Counted from the stretch's first letter, positions 51,075 through 60,305 are shown. The stretch: 64,000 bases of DNA from Betaproteobacteria bacterium (GCA_016192825.1 JACPTK010000047.1:1-64000), one strand, 5' to 3'. Notes: generated by a model not told the origin, from the letters alone. A program made the numbers and translations.

Positions 51075-51153
51075 AAAAAATGGAGTCAGACTCGAATTTC
51101 TGGACTCACTCGCCCTGCAGCCCGCAGAAAATCGAGTCTGACCCCATTTTTTT
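51075..51153. repeat. REP-type inverted pair between tRNAs
   Basis: AAAAAATGGAGTCAGACTCG (left) and its inverse CGAGTCTGACCCCATTTTTT (right) around a 27-bp GC-rich loop. Such AATGGRGTCAGACTCGA palindromes are typical of REP-associated transposase (RAYT) substrates; no transposase is in the window. Confidence 0.7.
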
Positions 51154-51155
51154 AC

Positions 51156-51231
<76 letters not shown>

Positions 51232-51335
51232 ACGAGAGAGCGCGCATTATAGCGGGGCGACCGTACCCTGTAAACAAAACCGTTTATTCGGAAGGGGTTG
51301 CGACATCAACGACCAGGAAACTCAGCGCGAACTGC

Positions 51336-51400
51336 GTGGCTGGTGGTTGGTGTTCAACACCATCCACTATCCACCATCCACGATCCACGATCCACGCCTT
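51336..51400. repeat. Family B-like inverted array (GTGGTTG/ATCCACC variant)
   Basis: Left arm GTGGCTGGTGGTTGGTG and right arm ATCCACTATCCACCATCCAC: a variant 7-bp unit downstream of gltX. Confidence 0.65.
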
Positions 51401-51401
51401 C

Positions 51402-52805
51402 CTACTTTGGAAAAGCCTGCAGCTGCTTTTCCATGCGGGCGAGCACCTCGTCGCGGCCGATCAGCTCGAGCACGACATCCACCGAGGGGGTCTGCGCCAC
51501 TCCCGTCACCATCACGCGCAGCGGCATCGCGAGCTTCGGCATCTTGAGCTTGTATGAGGCAATCACTGACTTGATTGCCTCATTAATCGAACCCCGGGAC
51601 CAGTCAATGTTGGAAAACCGAGCCGCAAGATCCGCCAATGCCGGGCGCACCTCCGCGGAATAGTGCTGCCGCTTGAGGTCCTCCGCCGGCTCGAGCGCGC
51701 GGTAGAAATAGACCGCGGCGTCCGCCAGCTCCTCCACCGTATTGACGCGCTCCTTGAGCAGCGCGACGACACGGGCGAGCGGCGGCCCCTTTGCGGTGTC
51801 GCAGCCGTCCCGTTGCAGGAACCGCTCCGCGAGCGCGGCGAGTCGCGCGTCGTCGGCGCCCTTCAGGTACTGCGCGTTAAGCCACGCCAGCTTGCCGGGA
51901 TCGAAGCGCGCCGGCGACTGGTTGATGTGATCGAGATCGAACCATTCGACGAGCCGGGCGCGCGAGAACATCTCCTCGTCGCCGTGCGACCAGCCCAGGC
52001 GCGCAAGATAGTTCACCAGCGCCTCCGGCAGGTAGCCGTCGTCGCGGTACTGCGTGACGCTCACGGCGCCGTGGCGCTTGGACAGCCGCTCGCCGTCCGC
52101 CCCGAGGATCATCGGGACGTGCGCGAACTGCGGCAGCAACGCGCCCAGCGCGTTGTAGATGTTGATCTGGCGCGGCGTGTTGTTGACGTGGTCGTCACCG
52201 CGGATGACGTGCGTGATGCTCATGTCGATGTCGTCCACCACCACGCCGAAGTTGTAGGTCGGGATGCCGTCGCCGCGCAGCAGCACGAGGTCGTCCAGCT
52301 CGGCGTTCGCGACCGTGATCGCGCCTTTCACCAGGTCGGTGAAGGTCACCTCGCCCCAGTCCGGGTTGCGGAATCGCACCACCGGTTGCGCGCCGGGCGG
52401 GGGCTTCAGGCCGAGCCTCATCGCGTTTTCCGGCCGCCAGCGCCCGTCGTAGCGCGGCTTCTCGCCCCGGGCGCGCTGCTGCTCGCGCAGCGCCTCCAGC
52501 TCCTCGCGCGTGGCGTAGCAGTGATAGGCCTTGCCCGCCGCAACCAGCTGCTCCGCCACCTCGCGGTAGCGCGCGAGCCGGTCCATCTGGTAATACGGCC
52601 CCTCGTAATCGAGGCCGAGCCAGGCCATGCCGTCGAGGATCGCGCCGACCGACTGCTGGGTGGAGCGCTCGCGGTCGGTGTCCTCCACGCGCAGGATGAA
52701 GGTGCCGCCGTGCCGCTTCGCGTAGGCCCAGCAGAACAGGGCGGTGCGCGCGCCGCCGATGTGGAGGTAGCCGGTGGGACTGGGGGCGAAGCGCGTTCTT
52801 ATCAT
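51402..52805 (-). CDS. gltX: Glutamyl-tRNA synthetase
   Basis: A 467-residue class I synthetase. HIGH-type motif [15 protein letters not shown] at residues ~9-23, the KMSKS equivalent LSKRHG near residue 240, and a helical anticodon-binding C-terminus. It charges tRNA-Glu, whose gene lies downstream on the same strand. The ATG directly follows a family A arm (CATGTCACGCCTCTC-ATG) and has no Shine-Dalgarno sequence. Confidence 0.95.
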   Translation of the reverse strand: MIRTRFAPSPTGYLHIGGARTALFCWAYAKRHGGTFILRVEDTDRERSTQQSVGAILDGMAWLGLDYEGPYYQMDRLARYREVAEQLVAAGKAYHCYATREELEALREQQRARGEKPRYDGRWRPENAMRLGLKPPPGAQPVVRFRNPDWGEVTFTDLVKGAITVANAELDDLVLLRGDGIPTYNFGVVVDDIDMSITHVIRGDDHVNNTPRQINIYNALGALLPQFAHVPMILGADGERLSKRHGAVSVTQYRDDGYLPEALVNYLARLGWSHGDEEMFSRARLVEWFDLDHINQSPARFDPGKLAWLNAQYLKGADDARLAALAERFLQRDGCDTAKGPPLARVVALLKERVNTVEELADAAVYFYRALEPAEDLKRQHYSAEVRPALADLAARFSNIDWSRGSINEAIKSVIASYKLKMPKLAMPLRVMVTGVAQTPSVDVVLELIGRDEVLARMEKQLQAFPK

Positions 52806-52978
52806 GAGAGGCGTGACATGGTGCGGCGTGACATGGTGCGGCGTGACATGGTGCGGCGTGACATGATGATTCGTGACATGGTGAGGCGTGATGTGAAAAA
52901 GCGCTGCTCAACCACGCTTTACCACGTCACGCAGTCTCATGTCACGAATCACCATGTCACGCTCTATCATGTCACGCT
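52806..52978. repeat. Family A inverted array
   Basis: Left arm 52806-52885 (five units GGCGTGACATGGTGC type) and right arm 52920-52978 (four units of CATGTCACGNNTCAC). It lies between gltX and the deacetylase; the deacetylase stop is in the right arm and the gltX start abuts the left. Confidence 0.9.
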
Positions 52979-53845
52979 TTTTGGAGGAACGCGCTGGCGG
53001 AATTCCGCCGCAGCGTCCTCCACGGTCATAAAAACGGCGCCGTTCTCAGCCGCCGTTTTTATGACCTTCTCGAGCATCATCATCCGCGCGCCGCGCCCGA
53101 TCACGAACGGGTGGCAGGTATAAGTCAGCACGCCCCACTCCACCGTGTCGCGCATGTAGAGAAAGTCGTTGATCCAGTTCTCGCCCACCGCGTTGGCATT
53201 CATCAGGCCCTGGCGGTTGGCCGTTTCGGTGCGGACGAACTCGAAATGCGGCGCGTCGTCGGTGGCCCAGTGGATCGGCATCTCGACGAGCCCCGTCTCC
53301 TTGCCGAAGCGGGCAAGCTTCTCCAGCTCGATCGCGTCGCCGCTCCTCGCGTAGTACGGCGTGTAGTCGTCGCCCATCAGGCTGCTGTCGTAGAGAAAGC
53401 CGTGCTTGAGGAACAGCTCGACCGAATGCGGGCTCAGGTCCCACGCCGGCGAGCGGTAGCCGCGCGCCTTGCGCCCGGTGAGCTTGCGGATCGCCTCGTT
53501 GCCCCGGATCAGCTCGTTCTCCTCCTGCTCGCGCGTGAGGCTCGCGGGCGGGCGGTGCGTCCAGCCGTGATGCGCGATCTCGTGTCCGGCGGCCGCCACC
53601 TTCTCGCACGCCTGCGGGAAGGTCTCGATGGTGTGGCCGGGCACGAACCAGGTGCTCTTGATGCCGTATTTTGCGAGCAGCGCGAGCAGCCGCGGCACGC
53701 CCACCCGCGGCCCGTATTCTCCGCGCGAGATCCACGACGGCGAGGTCAGGCCGCGCGCGATGAAGCCGGAGATCGCGTCGAAGTCGAAGGTGAGGCAAAC
53801 GATGTGCCGTTTGCCCCTAACGCGTGACGTGGTGCGGCGTGACAT
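52967..53845 (-). CDS. Polysaccharide deacetylase family protein (PuuE-like)
   Basis: A 292-residue NodB-fold protein: TFDFDAIS with the metal/catalytic Asp, HEIAHHGWTHRPP with the His pair, and GYRSPAWDLSPHSVE. It resembles the PuuE/allantoinase-like subgroup. The only in-frame ATGs (53845 and 53875) lie inside a family A arm, so the protein's first residues (MSRRTTSR) are encoded by repeat DNA. The stop TGA is in the next array (KSVT-stop). Substrate unknown; could be an amide or a ureide. Confidence 0.85.
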   Translation of the reverse strand: MSRRTTSRVRGKRHIVCLTFDFDAISGFIARGLTSPSWISRGEYGPRVGVPRLLALLAKYGIKSTWFVPGHTIETFPQACEKVAAAGHEIAHHGWTHRPPASLTREQEENELIRGNEAIRKLTGRKARGYRSPAWDLSPHSVELFLKHGFLYDSSLMGDDYTPYYARSGDAIELEKLARFGKETGLVEMPIHWATDDAPHFEFVRTETANRQGLMNANAVGENWINDFLYMRDTVEWGVLTYTCHPFVIGRGARMMMLEKVIKTAAENGAVFMTVEDAAAEFRQRVPPKSVT

Positions 53846-53997
53846 GATACGACGTGACGTGGTGATGCGTGACATGAAGAAGCGAGGTTTAAGGGCATTA
53901 TAGCGTCCTCACGGAGCATAGCGGCTCCTTCCCACACAGACAACGACGCTTCACCATGTCACGCATCACCATGTCACGAATTATCATGTCACGCTAT
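53818..53997. repeat. Family A inverted array
   Basis: Left arm 53818-53880 (GCGTGACATGATACG type) and right arm 53949-53995 (CATGTCACGCATCAC type) with a ~70-bp spacer. The left arm is read as the start of the deacetylase. Confidence 0.85.
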
Positions 53998-54014
53998 TCG
54001 GTTATGATCTAACG

Positions 54015-55598
54015 ATGGTGCCGGAACATCGAGTGCAGAACTGGGATGTCCACAAACCGTTGGCGCGCTCGCGCGGCGGCATCGTCGCGACCCAGAACCG
54101 CGTGGCGGGCGAGGCCGGCGCGCGCGTGCTCGCGGCGGGTGGCAACGCCGTGGACGCGGCGGTGGCGACCGGATTTGCGCTGGCCGCGGTCGAGCCGTGG
54201 AACAGCGGGCTGGGCGGGATCGGATTCATGCTCGTCTATTCCGCAAGGAAGGGCCGGGTTTCCGTGGTGGACTTCGGGCCGGTCTCCCCCCGCGGGCTCG
54301 ATCCCGCCGCGTATCCGTTGACCGGTGGGGACACGGTCACTCGCGACCTCTTCAGCTGGCCGGCGGTCGAGGATGACCGCAACGTGCACGGGCCGCTGTC
54401 GTTCGCGGTCCCCGGTCACGTGGACGGGCTCGGCCTCGCGCTCGAGCGCTTCGGCACCCTGAAGCTCGCCGACGTCGTGAAGCCGGCCATCGGGCTCGCG
54501 GAGCAAGGCATCGCCGTGGACTGGTTCCTCACGCTCAAGGTCGCCACCCTGGCAAAGGAGCTGGCGCGCTATCCCGTGACGCGCGACATCTGGCTGCCGC
54601 AGGGTTTTCCGCCGGTGACCGCGTCCGGCGCCCCGCTTGAGCGGCTGAGGCTCAAGGGGCTCGCCGGCACGCTCGGGCGGCTCGCCGACGCCGGCCGGCG
54701 CGATTTCTATGAAGGCGAGATCGCCGCCGCGCTGGTCCAGGACGTGAAAGCGATGGGCGGCATTCTCGATGCCGGGGACCTGCGCGCTTACCGCGCGCGC
54801 GTGGTGGAGCCGCTCGCGGCCGACTACCGCGGCGTGCGATTCACGCTCGCGCCGGGACTCACCGCCGGGCCCAGCTTCCTGCGCGCCCTGGACGGGCTGC
54901 GCCGCGCGGGTTTCCGCCGCAACTGGCCGCGCGCCGACGCCTTCGTCGCCTACGCCGAAGCGATGCGGCGCGCCTACGCCGAGCGGCTCGAGACCATGGG
55001 CGACACCGCCGACCGGCGCGCCCCGTCCACCACCACGCACCTCAACGTGGTCGACCGCCAAGGCAACATGGTGGCGCTGACGCAAACGCTGCTCTCGGTG
55101 TTCGGCTCGAAGGTGGTCCTGCCCTCGACCGGCATCCTGATGAACAACGGCATCATGTGGTTCGACCCCCGGCCGGGCTCGCCCAACTCCCTGGCGCCGG
55201 CCAAGCGCCCGCTCACCAACATGTGCCCGGCGCTCGCGCTGCGCAACGGCAAGGCCTGGTTCGCGATCGGCGCCTCCGGCGGGCGCAAGATCCTGCCGGC
55301 GGTGCTGCAGATCTCGTCGTTCCTCGTGGACCATCGCATGCGCCTCGACGATGCGTTCCACCACCCCCGCATCGACGCGAGCGAGGCGGAGTACGTGGCG
55401 CTCGACCCGCGCCTGCCCGCCGCCGTCCACAAGGCGCTCGCGGCGAAATTTCCCGTCCGCCAGAACGAGCTCGTGGTCTATCCGACGAACTACGCCTGCC
55501 CGAGCGCGGTGCTGCGCGACGCGAAGACCCGGGAAAATTTCGGGATGACGGACGTCATGTCGCCGTGGTCCGGCGCCGTCGCCGAGGGAGGCGGCTGA
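54015..55598 (+). CDS. Gamma-glutamyltransferase family protein
   Basis: A 527-residue Ntn hydrolase. The N-terminal region SRGGIVATQNRVAGEAGARVLAAGGNAVDAAVA and the catalytic Thr region APSTTTHLNVVDRQGNMVALTQTL (about residue 337-360) mark the self-processing site, followed by NNGIMWFDPRPGSPNSLAPAKRPLTNMCPAL. No signal peptide is seen, so it may be cytosolic. It may act on glutathione or gamma-glutamyl amides, or be a cephalosporin-acylase-like member. The 5-oxoprolinase at 339 would be a distant partner of the same pathway. Confidence 0.85.
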   Translation: MVPEHRVQNWDVHKPLARSRGGIVATQNRVAGEAGARVLAAGGNAVDAAVATGFALAAVEPWNSGLGGIGFMLVYSARKGRVSVVDFGPVSPRGLDPAAYPLTGGDTVTRDLFSWPAVEDDRNVHGPLSFAVPGHVDGLGLALERFGTLKLADVVKPAIGLAEQGIAVDWFLTLKVATLAKELARYPVTRDIWLPQGFPPVTASGAPLERLRLKGLAGTLGRLADAGRRDFYEGEIAAALVQDVKAMGGILDAGDLRAYRARVVEPLAADYRGVRFTLAPGLTAGPSFLRALDGLRRAGFRRNWPRADAFVAYAEAMRRAYAERLETMGDTADRRAPSTTTHLNVVDRQGNMVALTQTLLSVFGSKVVLPSTGILMNNGIMWFDPRPGSPNSLAPAKRPLTNMCPALALRNGKAWFAIGASGGRKILPAVLQISSFLVDHRMRLDDAFHHPRIDASEAEYVALDPRLPAAVHKALAAKFPVRQNELVVYPTNYACPSAVLRDAKTRENFGMTDVMSPWSGAVAEGGG

Positions 55599-55599
55599 A

Positions 55600-55767
55600 A
55601 AGCGTGATTGGTGATTGGTGATTGGTGATTGGTGATTGGTGATTGGTGATTGGTGATTGGTGATTGGTGATTGGTGATTGGTGATTGGTGATTAGACTGA
55701 AACCAGGTTTATCAGCGGTTCCTGATCGGGTCCAATCACTATTCACTATTCACTAATCACGCATTTG
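55600..55767. repeat. Family B inverted array, longest copy
   Basis: The left arm (55603-55695) is thirteen near-perfect GTGATTG units and the right arm TCACTATTCACTATTCACTA. A ~45-bp spacer lies between. Confidence 0.9.
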
Positions 55768-55775
55768 GAAATGAA

Positions 55776-56795
55776 ATGATTCGCGCCGCCATCATCGGCC
55801 TCGGCAAATGGGGCCAGAACCTCGTCAACAGCGTGCAGGGCAAGAGCGACGTCATACGCTTTGTCGCGGGCGCAACCCGCACGCCCGCCAAAGTCGCGGC
55901 CTACGCCGCCGAGAAAGGATTCCCGCTCCACGATTCGTACGAAAAGGCGCTCGCCGACCCCAAGGTGGACGCCGTGGTGCTCGCGACGCCCCACACGCAG
56001 CACGCCGCGCAGGTCATCGCGGCAGCCAGGGCCGGCAGGCACGTGTTCACGGAAAAGCCGCTCGCGCTCACCGCGAAAAGCGCCCGGGCGGCGCTGCGCG
56101 CGTGCGCGAGGGCCGGCGTCACGCTCGCGGTCGGCTACAACTGGCGCTTTCAGCCCGCGCTGCGGGAAATCCGCAACATGCTGGACGACGGCCGGCTCGG
56201 CAGGCTCCTGCACCTCGAAGGCAATTTCTGCGGCCCGAGCGTCTACCGCTACCCCGCGAATCACTGGCGCCAGGAGCGCGAGGAAGGCCCCGCCGGCGGC
56301 ATGACCGGGCGCGGAGTGCACGTGGTGGACGCCTTTCTGTATCTCGCCGGGCGCGTAGGCTCCGTTCACGCGCAGAGCGCGCGCCAGGTGCTCGATTACG
56401 GGCTCGACGACACCACCTCGATGCTGTTCCGCTTCCGGAGCGGTGCGAGCGGCTACCTCGCCACCGTGATCGCCACCGCGGAAACGTGGCGCATCCAGGT
56501 GTTCGGCTCCAAGGGCTGGGTGGAACTCGGCGACGTCGAGCATCTGACGACGTGGCGGATGAAGGCCTGCTTCGTGGACCCGCAAGACCTGATGGTGCAC
56601 CACCCGCCGCGGGTGCTCGCCTATCCGCAGACCAGCACCGAGCGCGCCGAGCTGGAGAACTTCGCGCGCGCGGCGATGGAAAAACGCCCGCTCGCCGTCG
56701 CCGGCGGCGACGAAGAACACGGTGTCGCGGTATTGGAGGCTATCCTGGGGTCAGTGAAGACGCGAAGGACCGTCCGCATCGCAACAAAACCGTGA
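55776..56795 (+). CDS. Gfo/Idh/MocA-family oxidoreductase
   Basis: A 339-residue protein. Rossmann domain MIRAAIIGLGKWGQNLVNS, then VVLATPHTQHAAQVIAAARAGRHVFTEKPLALT (with the EKPL Lys) and a C-terminal barrel. The substrate is unknown (myo-inositol, sugar or biliverdin-type). Its TGA stop starts a family A array. Confidence 0.9.
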   Translation: MIRAAIIGLGKWGQNLVNSVQGKSDVIRFVAGATRTPAKVAAYAAEKGFPLHDSYEKALADPKVDAVVLATPHTQHAAQVIAAARAGRHVFTEKPLALTAKSARAALRACARAGVTLAVGYNWRFQPALREIRNMLDDGRLGRLLHLEGNFCGPSVYRYPANHWRQEREEGPAGGMTGRGVHVVDAFLYLAGRVGSVHAQSARQVLDYGLDDTTSMLFRFRSGASGYLATVIATAETWRIQVFGSKGWVELGDVEHLTTWRMKACFVDPQDLMVHHPPRVLAYPQTSTERAELENFARAAMEKRPLAVAGGDEEHGVAVLEAILGSVKTRRTVRIATKP

Positions 56796-56966
56796 CATGA
56801 TCCTGCGTGACATGGTACGGCGTGACATGATATTGCGTGACGTGGTACTGCGTAGTCAGTCAGACAGAGAGCTAAGCACGCTTCACCATGTCACGAATTT
56901 TCATGTCACGAATCACCATGTCGCGAATCATCATGTCACGCTCTACCATGTCACGCTTCATCAAAA
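56790..56966. repeat. Family A inverted array between convergent genes
   Basis: Left arm 56791-56855 and right arm 56887-56966 (six units of CATGTCACG). The left arm begins in the stop codon of the oxidoreductase (TGA), the right arm ends at TCA, the stop of the D-amino-acid dehydrogenase. Confidence 0.9.
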
Positions 56967-58199
56967 GCGATTGATCCGGAACGGCGTGAGATCAATCGCG
57001 GGACGCCTGCCGCCGACGAGATCGGCAACGAGGCGTCCCGTAGAGGCGCCGGCGCACAGGCCGAGATGCCCATGGCCGAAGGCGTAAAAAACGTTCTTCT
57101 GCTTCGCTGAAGGCCCGATCACCGGCAGCGAGTCGGGCATGGACGGGCGCCGGCCCATCCAGCGCGTGGCGTCCGTCGTGCGCACCTGCGGGAACATGCG
57201 CTTCATGTGGGTCTCCAGCACGTCCGCGCGCTGGTAGTCGGGCTCGGCGTAGATCCCCGAGAATTCCGCCTGCCCCGCGACGCGCACGCCCATCTCCATC
57301 GGCGTCACGAACACCTTGGCGTCCGACACGTGCACCGGCAGCGGCAACTGCAGGCCCGGGTCCGAATAGGTCACGTGGTAGCCGCGCTCGGCCTCGATCG
57401 GCACCGCCTCGCCGAGCATCGCCGTCAGCTCGCCCGAGTGCACGCCGGCGCAGACGACCAGCGTCTCCACCGGCATGCGGCCCGCGCTGGTCAGGAGCGC
57501 CACCACGCCGCCCTCGACCGTTTCGATGTCGAGCACCTGGCGCTCGAGGAGCGTGCCGCCATCGCGCTGGAACTGCGCGGCAAGGGACTTCACCAGGCGC
57601 CCCGGGTTCGCGACGTAGCCCTGCTCGAGCACGTGGACGCCGCGCACGTAGCCTGGCGCCAGCTGCGGCACGAGCTTCCGGATGCCCGCCGCGTCCAGCA
57701 GTTCCGTCCTGACGCCGCGCTCGCGGCGCAGCTTCCAGGCGAGCGCGTCGCCCTGGTAGCTTTTTTCGCTCTCGTAGGCCACCAGGTAGCCGCTGCGGCG
57801 CACGAGATCCGGGGTGCCCGCCCATTTCACCAGTTCCTCGTAGCTGGGCACCGTGTCCCGGATCAGCGAGTAGAGCGCGATCGAAGCACGCTCCGCCTGA
57901 CTCGCGGTGGCGCTGGCGAGGAAGCGCAGCATCCACGGCATCCCCTTGGCGAAGTAGCTCCAGCGCACGACCAGCGGGCCGAGCGGATCGGTGAGGTAGC
58001 CGGGCACCTTCCACAGCACCCCCGGCACCGCCTGCGGCACGCAGCCGCCGTTGTTGAGCATCCCGGCGTTGCCGAACGAGCAGTACTCGCCCGGGGGATG
58101 CATCGTCACCACGGTGACCTCGTGCCCCTCGCGGCGCAGATAACAGGCGGTGGCGATGCCGACGATGCCGGCTCCGACAATCGTGATCTTCTTGCTCAT
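56961..58199 (-). CDS. dadA: D-amino-acid dehydrogenase (DadA-like FAD enzyme)
   Basis: A 412-residue DAO-family flavoprotein. SKKITIVGAGIVGIATACYLRREGHEVTVV is the FAD fold, YCSFGNAGMLNNGG follows, and the C-terminal GHGHLGLCAGASTGRLVADLV matches the DadA small-subunit pattern. It oxidises D-amino acids into the quinone pool. A role in proline/hydroxyproline or glycine oxidation is an alternative. No racemase is adjacent. Confidence 0.85.
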   Translation of the reverse strand: MSKKITIVGAGIVGIATACYLRREGHEVTVVTMHPPGEYCSFGNAGMLNNGGCVPQAVPGVLWKVPGYLTDPLGPLVVRWSYFAKGMPWMLRFLASATASQAERASIALYSLIRDTVPSYEELVKWAGTPDLVRRSGYLVAYESEKSYQGDALAWKLRRERGVRTELLDAAGIRKLVPQLAPGYVRGVHVLEQGYVANPGRLVKSLAAQFQRDGGTLLERQVLDIETVEGGVVALLTSAGRMPVETLVVCAGVHSGELTAMLGEAVPIEAERGYHVTYSDPGLQLPLPVHVSDAKVFVTPMEMGVRVAGQAEFSGIYAEPDYQRADVLETHMKRMFPQVRTTDATRWMGRRPSMPDSLPVIGPSAKQKNVFYAFGHGHLGLCAGASTGRLVADLVGGRRPAIDLTPFRINRF

Positions 58200-58221
58200 G
58201 GGATCGGCACTGATAATCGAA

Positions 58222-58402
58222 AGGCGTGACGTGATGCTGCGTGACGTGGTGCGGCGTGACTTGATACTGCGTGACGTGATAAGGCGCGGAAAGAAGCCGA
58301 ATCCGACCTAGCGACGCCTTCCCATGTCACGCATCACCATGTCACGCATCACCATGTCACGCATCACCATGTCACGCATCACCATGTCACGCATCATCAG
58401 GA
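58222..58402. repeat. Family A inverted array
   Basis: Left arm 58222-58290 (four units) and right arm 58318-58399 (six units of CATGTCACGCATCAC, nearly exact). It fills the space between dadA and tRNA-Val. Confidence 0.9.
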
Positions 58403-58405
58403 AAA

Positions 58406-58480
58406 TGGTGGGTGGTACAGGGTTCGAACCTGTGACCCCTGCCGTGTGAAGACAGTGCTCTACCGCTGAGCTAACCACCC
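58406..58480 (-). tRNA. tRNA-Val(CAC)
   Basis: A 75-nt cloverleaf with CCA. Acceptor GGGTGGT/ACCACCC, anticodon loop TTCACAC (CAC), T-loop GTTCGAACC. Confidence 0.95.
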
Positions 58481-58558
58481 GAAGCGAGGCCGCATTTTAT
58501 CACCGGTTCGGTACGCTTAAAACCGGTGGCGCGCGTTAAGACAGTATTGCGATGAGTC

Positions 58559-58790
58559 ATGCCCCCTCACCCCCACCCTCTCCCAAAAGGAGAGGGAGAA
58601 TCCTACTTTCCTCTCCCAAAGGGACAAGGAGAATCTTACTTTCCTCTCCCAAAGGGACAGGGAGAATCCTACTTTCCTCTCCCAAGGGGAGAGGGAAAAT
58701 CTTACTTTCCTCTCCCACTCGGGAGAGTGCCAGGGTCATGGGCTTTATAAAGTTTCCCTCTCCCCTTGGGAGAGGGTTAGGGTGAGGGGC
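58559..58790. repeat. Family C palindromic array upstream of DUF559 gene 1
   Basis: Begins CCCTCACCCCCACCCTCTCCC, then has about four 33-bp direct repeats (CCTCTCCCAAAGGGACARGG AGAATC-type), then a CCTCTCCCCTTGGGAGAGGG palindrome and GGTGAGGGGC right before the gene's ATG. The repeat supplies the ribosome binding site. Confidence 0.85.
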
Positions 58791-59165
58791 ATGAGCAGGC
58801 GAGCGCAGACATTACGCCACAATCAAACCGACGCCGAGAGGCGGCTCTGGTCGTGCCTGAGGAGCCGCCAACTCGGCGGATTCAAGTTTCGGCGCCAGTA
58901 TCCAATATCGCCTTACGTCGCTGACTTCGTTTGTGTCGAAACGGGATTGATTATCGAGATTGATGGCAGTCAGCATGTTGTTGATCGTTCACGCGACGCC
59001 GAACGCGCCCGGTTTTTCGAGCGTATCGGCTACCGTACGGTGAGGTATTGGGACAACGACGTCCTGCTCAGAACCAGTGAGGTACTCGAGGCTATCCTTC
59101 TAGAGCTGGGGTCCCCTCACCCCCACCCTCTCCCAAGGGGAGAGGGAGCTCTTGAGAGTTTCTAG
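58791..59165 (+). CDS. DUF559 endonuclease-like protein 1
   Basis: A 124-residue protein of the DUF559 family, a PD-(D/E)XK/Vsr-like nuclease fold. Key residues are Asp45 (VADFVC), Glu56-Asp58 (IIEIDGSQH) and His62. Its C-terminal ~15 residues (HPHPLPRGEGALESF) are encoded by a family C repeat, and its ribosome site (GGTGAGGGG) is in another. A nuclease acting on the flanking palindromes is a hypothesis only. Confidence 0.85.
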   Translation: MSRRAQTLRHNQTDAERRLWSCLRSRQLGGFKFRRQYPISPYVADFVCVETGLIIEIDGSQHVVDRSRDAERARFFERIGYRTVRYWDNDVLLRTSEVLEAILLELGSPHPHPLPRGEGALESF

Positions 59166-60287
59166 CATGATGCTACGCCTTACCACGTCACGCCGCACCA
59201 TGTCACGCCGCACCACGTCACGCCGCACCACGTCACGCAGCACCATGTCACGCAGCACCATGTCACGCGGCACCACGTCACGCGGCACCACGTCACGCTT
59301 CACCGCCAGGGCAAAGGGCCAGAAGTAAAGCCGCCCGATGCTCCGCCAGCGCCCGTCGGTATCGTCGCCGAGGCCCATCTTGAACGTCTCGGGCTGGTTG
59401 GCGGGCACGCAGAGCGTCCCGTAGAGGCGGTCCCAGACCGCCAGCTCGAAGCCGCGGTTGCGGCCCCAGTGCCGCGCCTCGGCGCTGTGGTGCAGCTGGT
59501 GATGGGCCGGGCTGATGAGCCAGCGGTTGAGCGTCGCGCCGTAGGAGATCCACACCTGCCAGTGCCGCAGATTGCCGATCAGGTTGAACGCCCACATCAC
59601 TGCGTGCAGGCCCAGGAAGGTGTAGAAGCCGATGCCGCCGTCCACGAAGCGGTGAAACACCCAGGTCACCACGCCGGTGGCGACCGCCGGCACCCACGCC
59701 ATGACCGCGAGGTCGATGGGATGGGCGCGAAAGGCGGTCATCGGGGTCAGCACCTCGGCGGAATGGTGCACCTTGTGGAATTCCCACAGGAACCGGACGT
59801 CGTGCAGCAGGCTGTGGGCGACAAAGCGCCCGAAATCGTAGGTCACGAAGAACACGAGCGTATAGGCGAGCTTCGCCTCCACGCCGGCGGTCCCGGCGCT
59901 CACCGCCCCCGGCCCCAGGAAGGGCGCGAGCAGCCGGTCGAGCCAGCCGGCGACCGCGCCGTCCGTGAACAGCACGGGGCCCGCCAGCAGCGGGAACGCC
60001 ACGGCATTGACGAGGTAATAGCTGTAATCCACGCGCGCGGAGGGGTGCCACCACAGCGATCGGCCGAAGTAGCGCTGGAAGAACTCGCGCCAGGTGCCCG
60101 TTCCCGGGACGCTCCCACGGGCGTAGCCGAAGCGCCATGCGGCCATGGCAATGATCAGCGTCGACACCAGGAACGGCCAGTAGATGAAGGAATCGCGCTG
60201 CAGGAACGCCAGGACCGCCCTCGCGGCGTGCCGCGTCACCGTGAATACGAAGTCGTACAGGTACGGGTGGATGGGGAGGTCCTGCAT
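59100..60287 (-). CDS. Sterol desaturase/fatty acid hydroxylase family protein
   Basis: A 395-residue membrane di-iron protein. His boxes are HSLLHD, HKVHH and HHQLHH, the family's metal ligands, with about five hydrophobic helices. The last ~65 residues are not family-like: they are translated family A DNA (repeats of V-x-R-D-M-V) and family C DNA, because no stop occurs in the array in this frame. The natural C-terminus probably lies near residue 330. It overlaps the DUF559 gene on the other strand. Confidence 0.8.
   Translation of the reverse strand: MQDLPIHPYLYDFVFTVTRHAARAVLAFLQRDSFIYWPFLVSTLIIAMAAWRFGYARGSVPGTGTWREFFQRYFGRSLWWHPSARVDYSYYLVNAVAFPLLAGPVLFTDGAVAGWLDRLLAPFLGPGAVSAGTAGVEAKLAYTLVFFVTYDFGRFVAHSLLHDVRFLWEFHKVHHSAEVLTPMTAFRAHPIDLAVMAWVPAVATGVVTWVFHRFVDGGIGFYTFLGLHAVMWAFNLIGNLRHWQVWISYGATLNRWLISPAHHQLHHSAEARHWGRNRGFELAVWDRLYGTLCVPANQPETFKMGLGDDTDGRWRSIGRLYFWPFALAVKRDVVPRDVVPRDMVLRDMVLRDVVRRDVVRRDMVRRDVVRRSIMLETLKSSLSPWERVGVRGPQL
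59112..59152. repeat. Family C palindrome downstream of DUF559 gene 1
   Basis: CCCTCACCCCCACCCTCTCCC AAGG GGAGAGGGAG overlaps the 3' end of the gene. It is the same unit as at 58559, so the gene is bracketed. Confidence 0.8.
59170..59303 (-). repeat. Family A array read in frame as a C-terminal extension
   Basis: Nine units of CACGTCACGCNGCAC, all in the same orientation. In the hydroxylase frame the period of 15 encodes five-residue repeats of RDVVR/RDMVR type. Confidence 0.85.
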
Positions 60288-60305
60288 TGAGTTGCCGCTC
60301 GGCGG

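Noticed and set aside
55600-55700. Possible CRISPR or minisatellite-encoded peptide at the GTGATTG run
   Set aside because: A 7-bp period without unique spacers; part of a dispersed inverted family.
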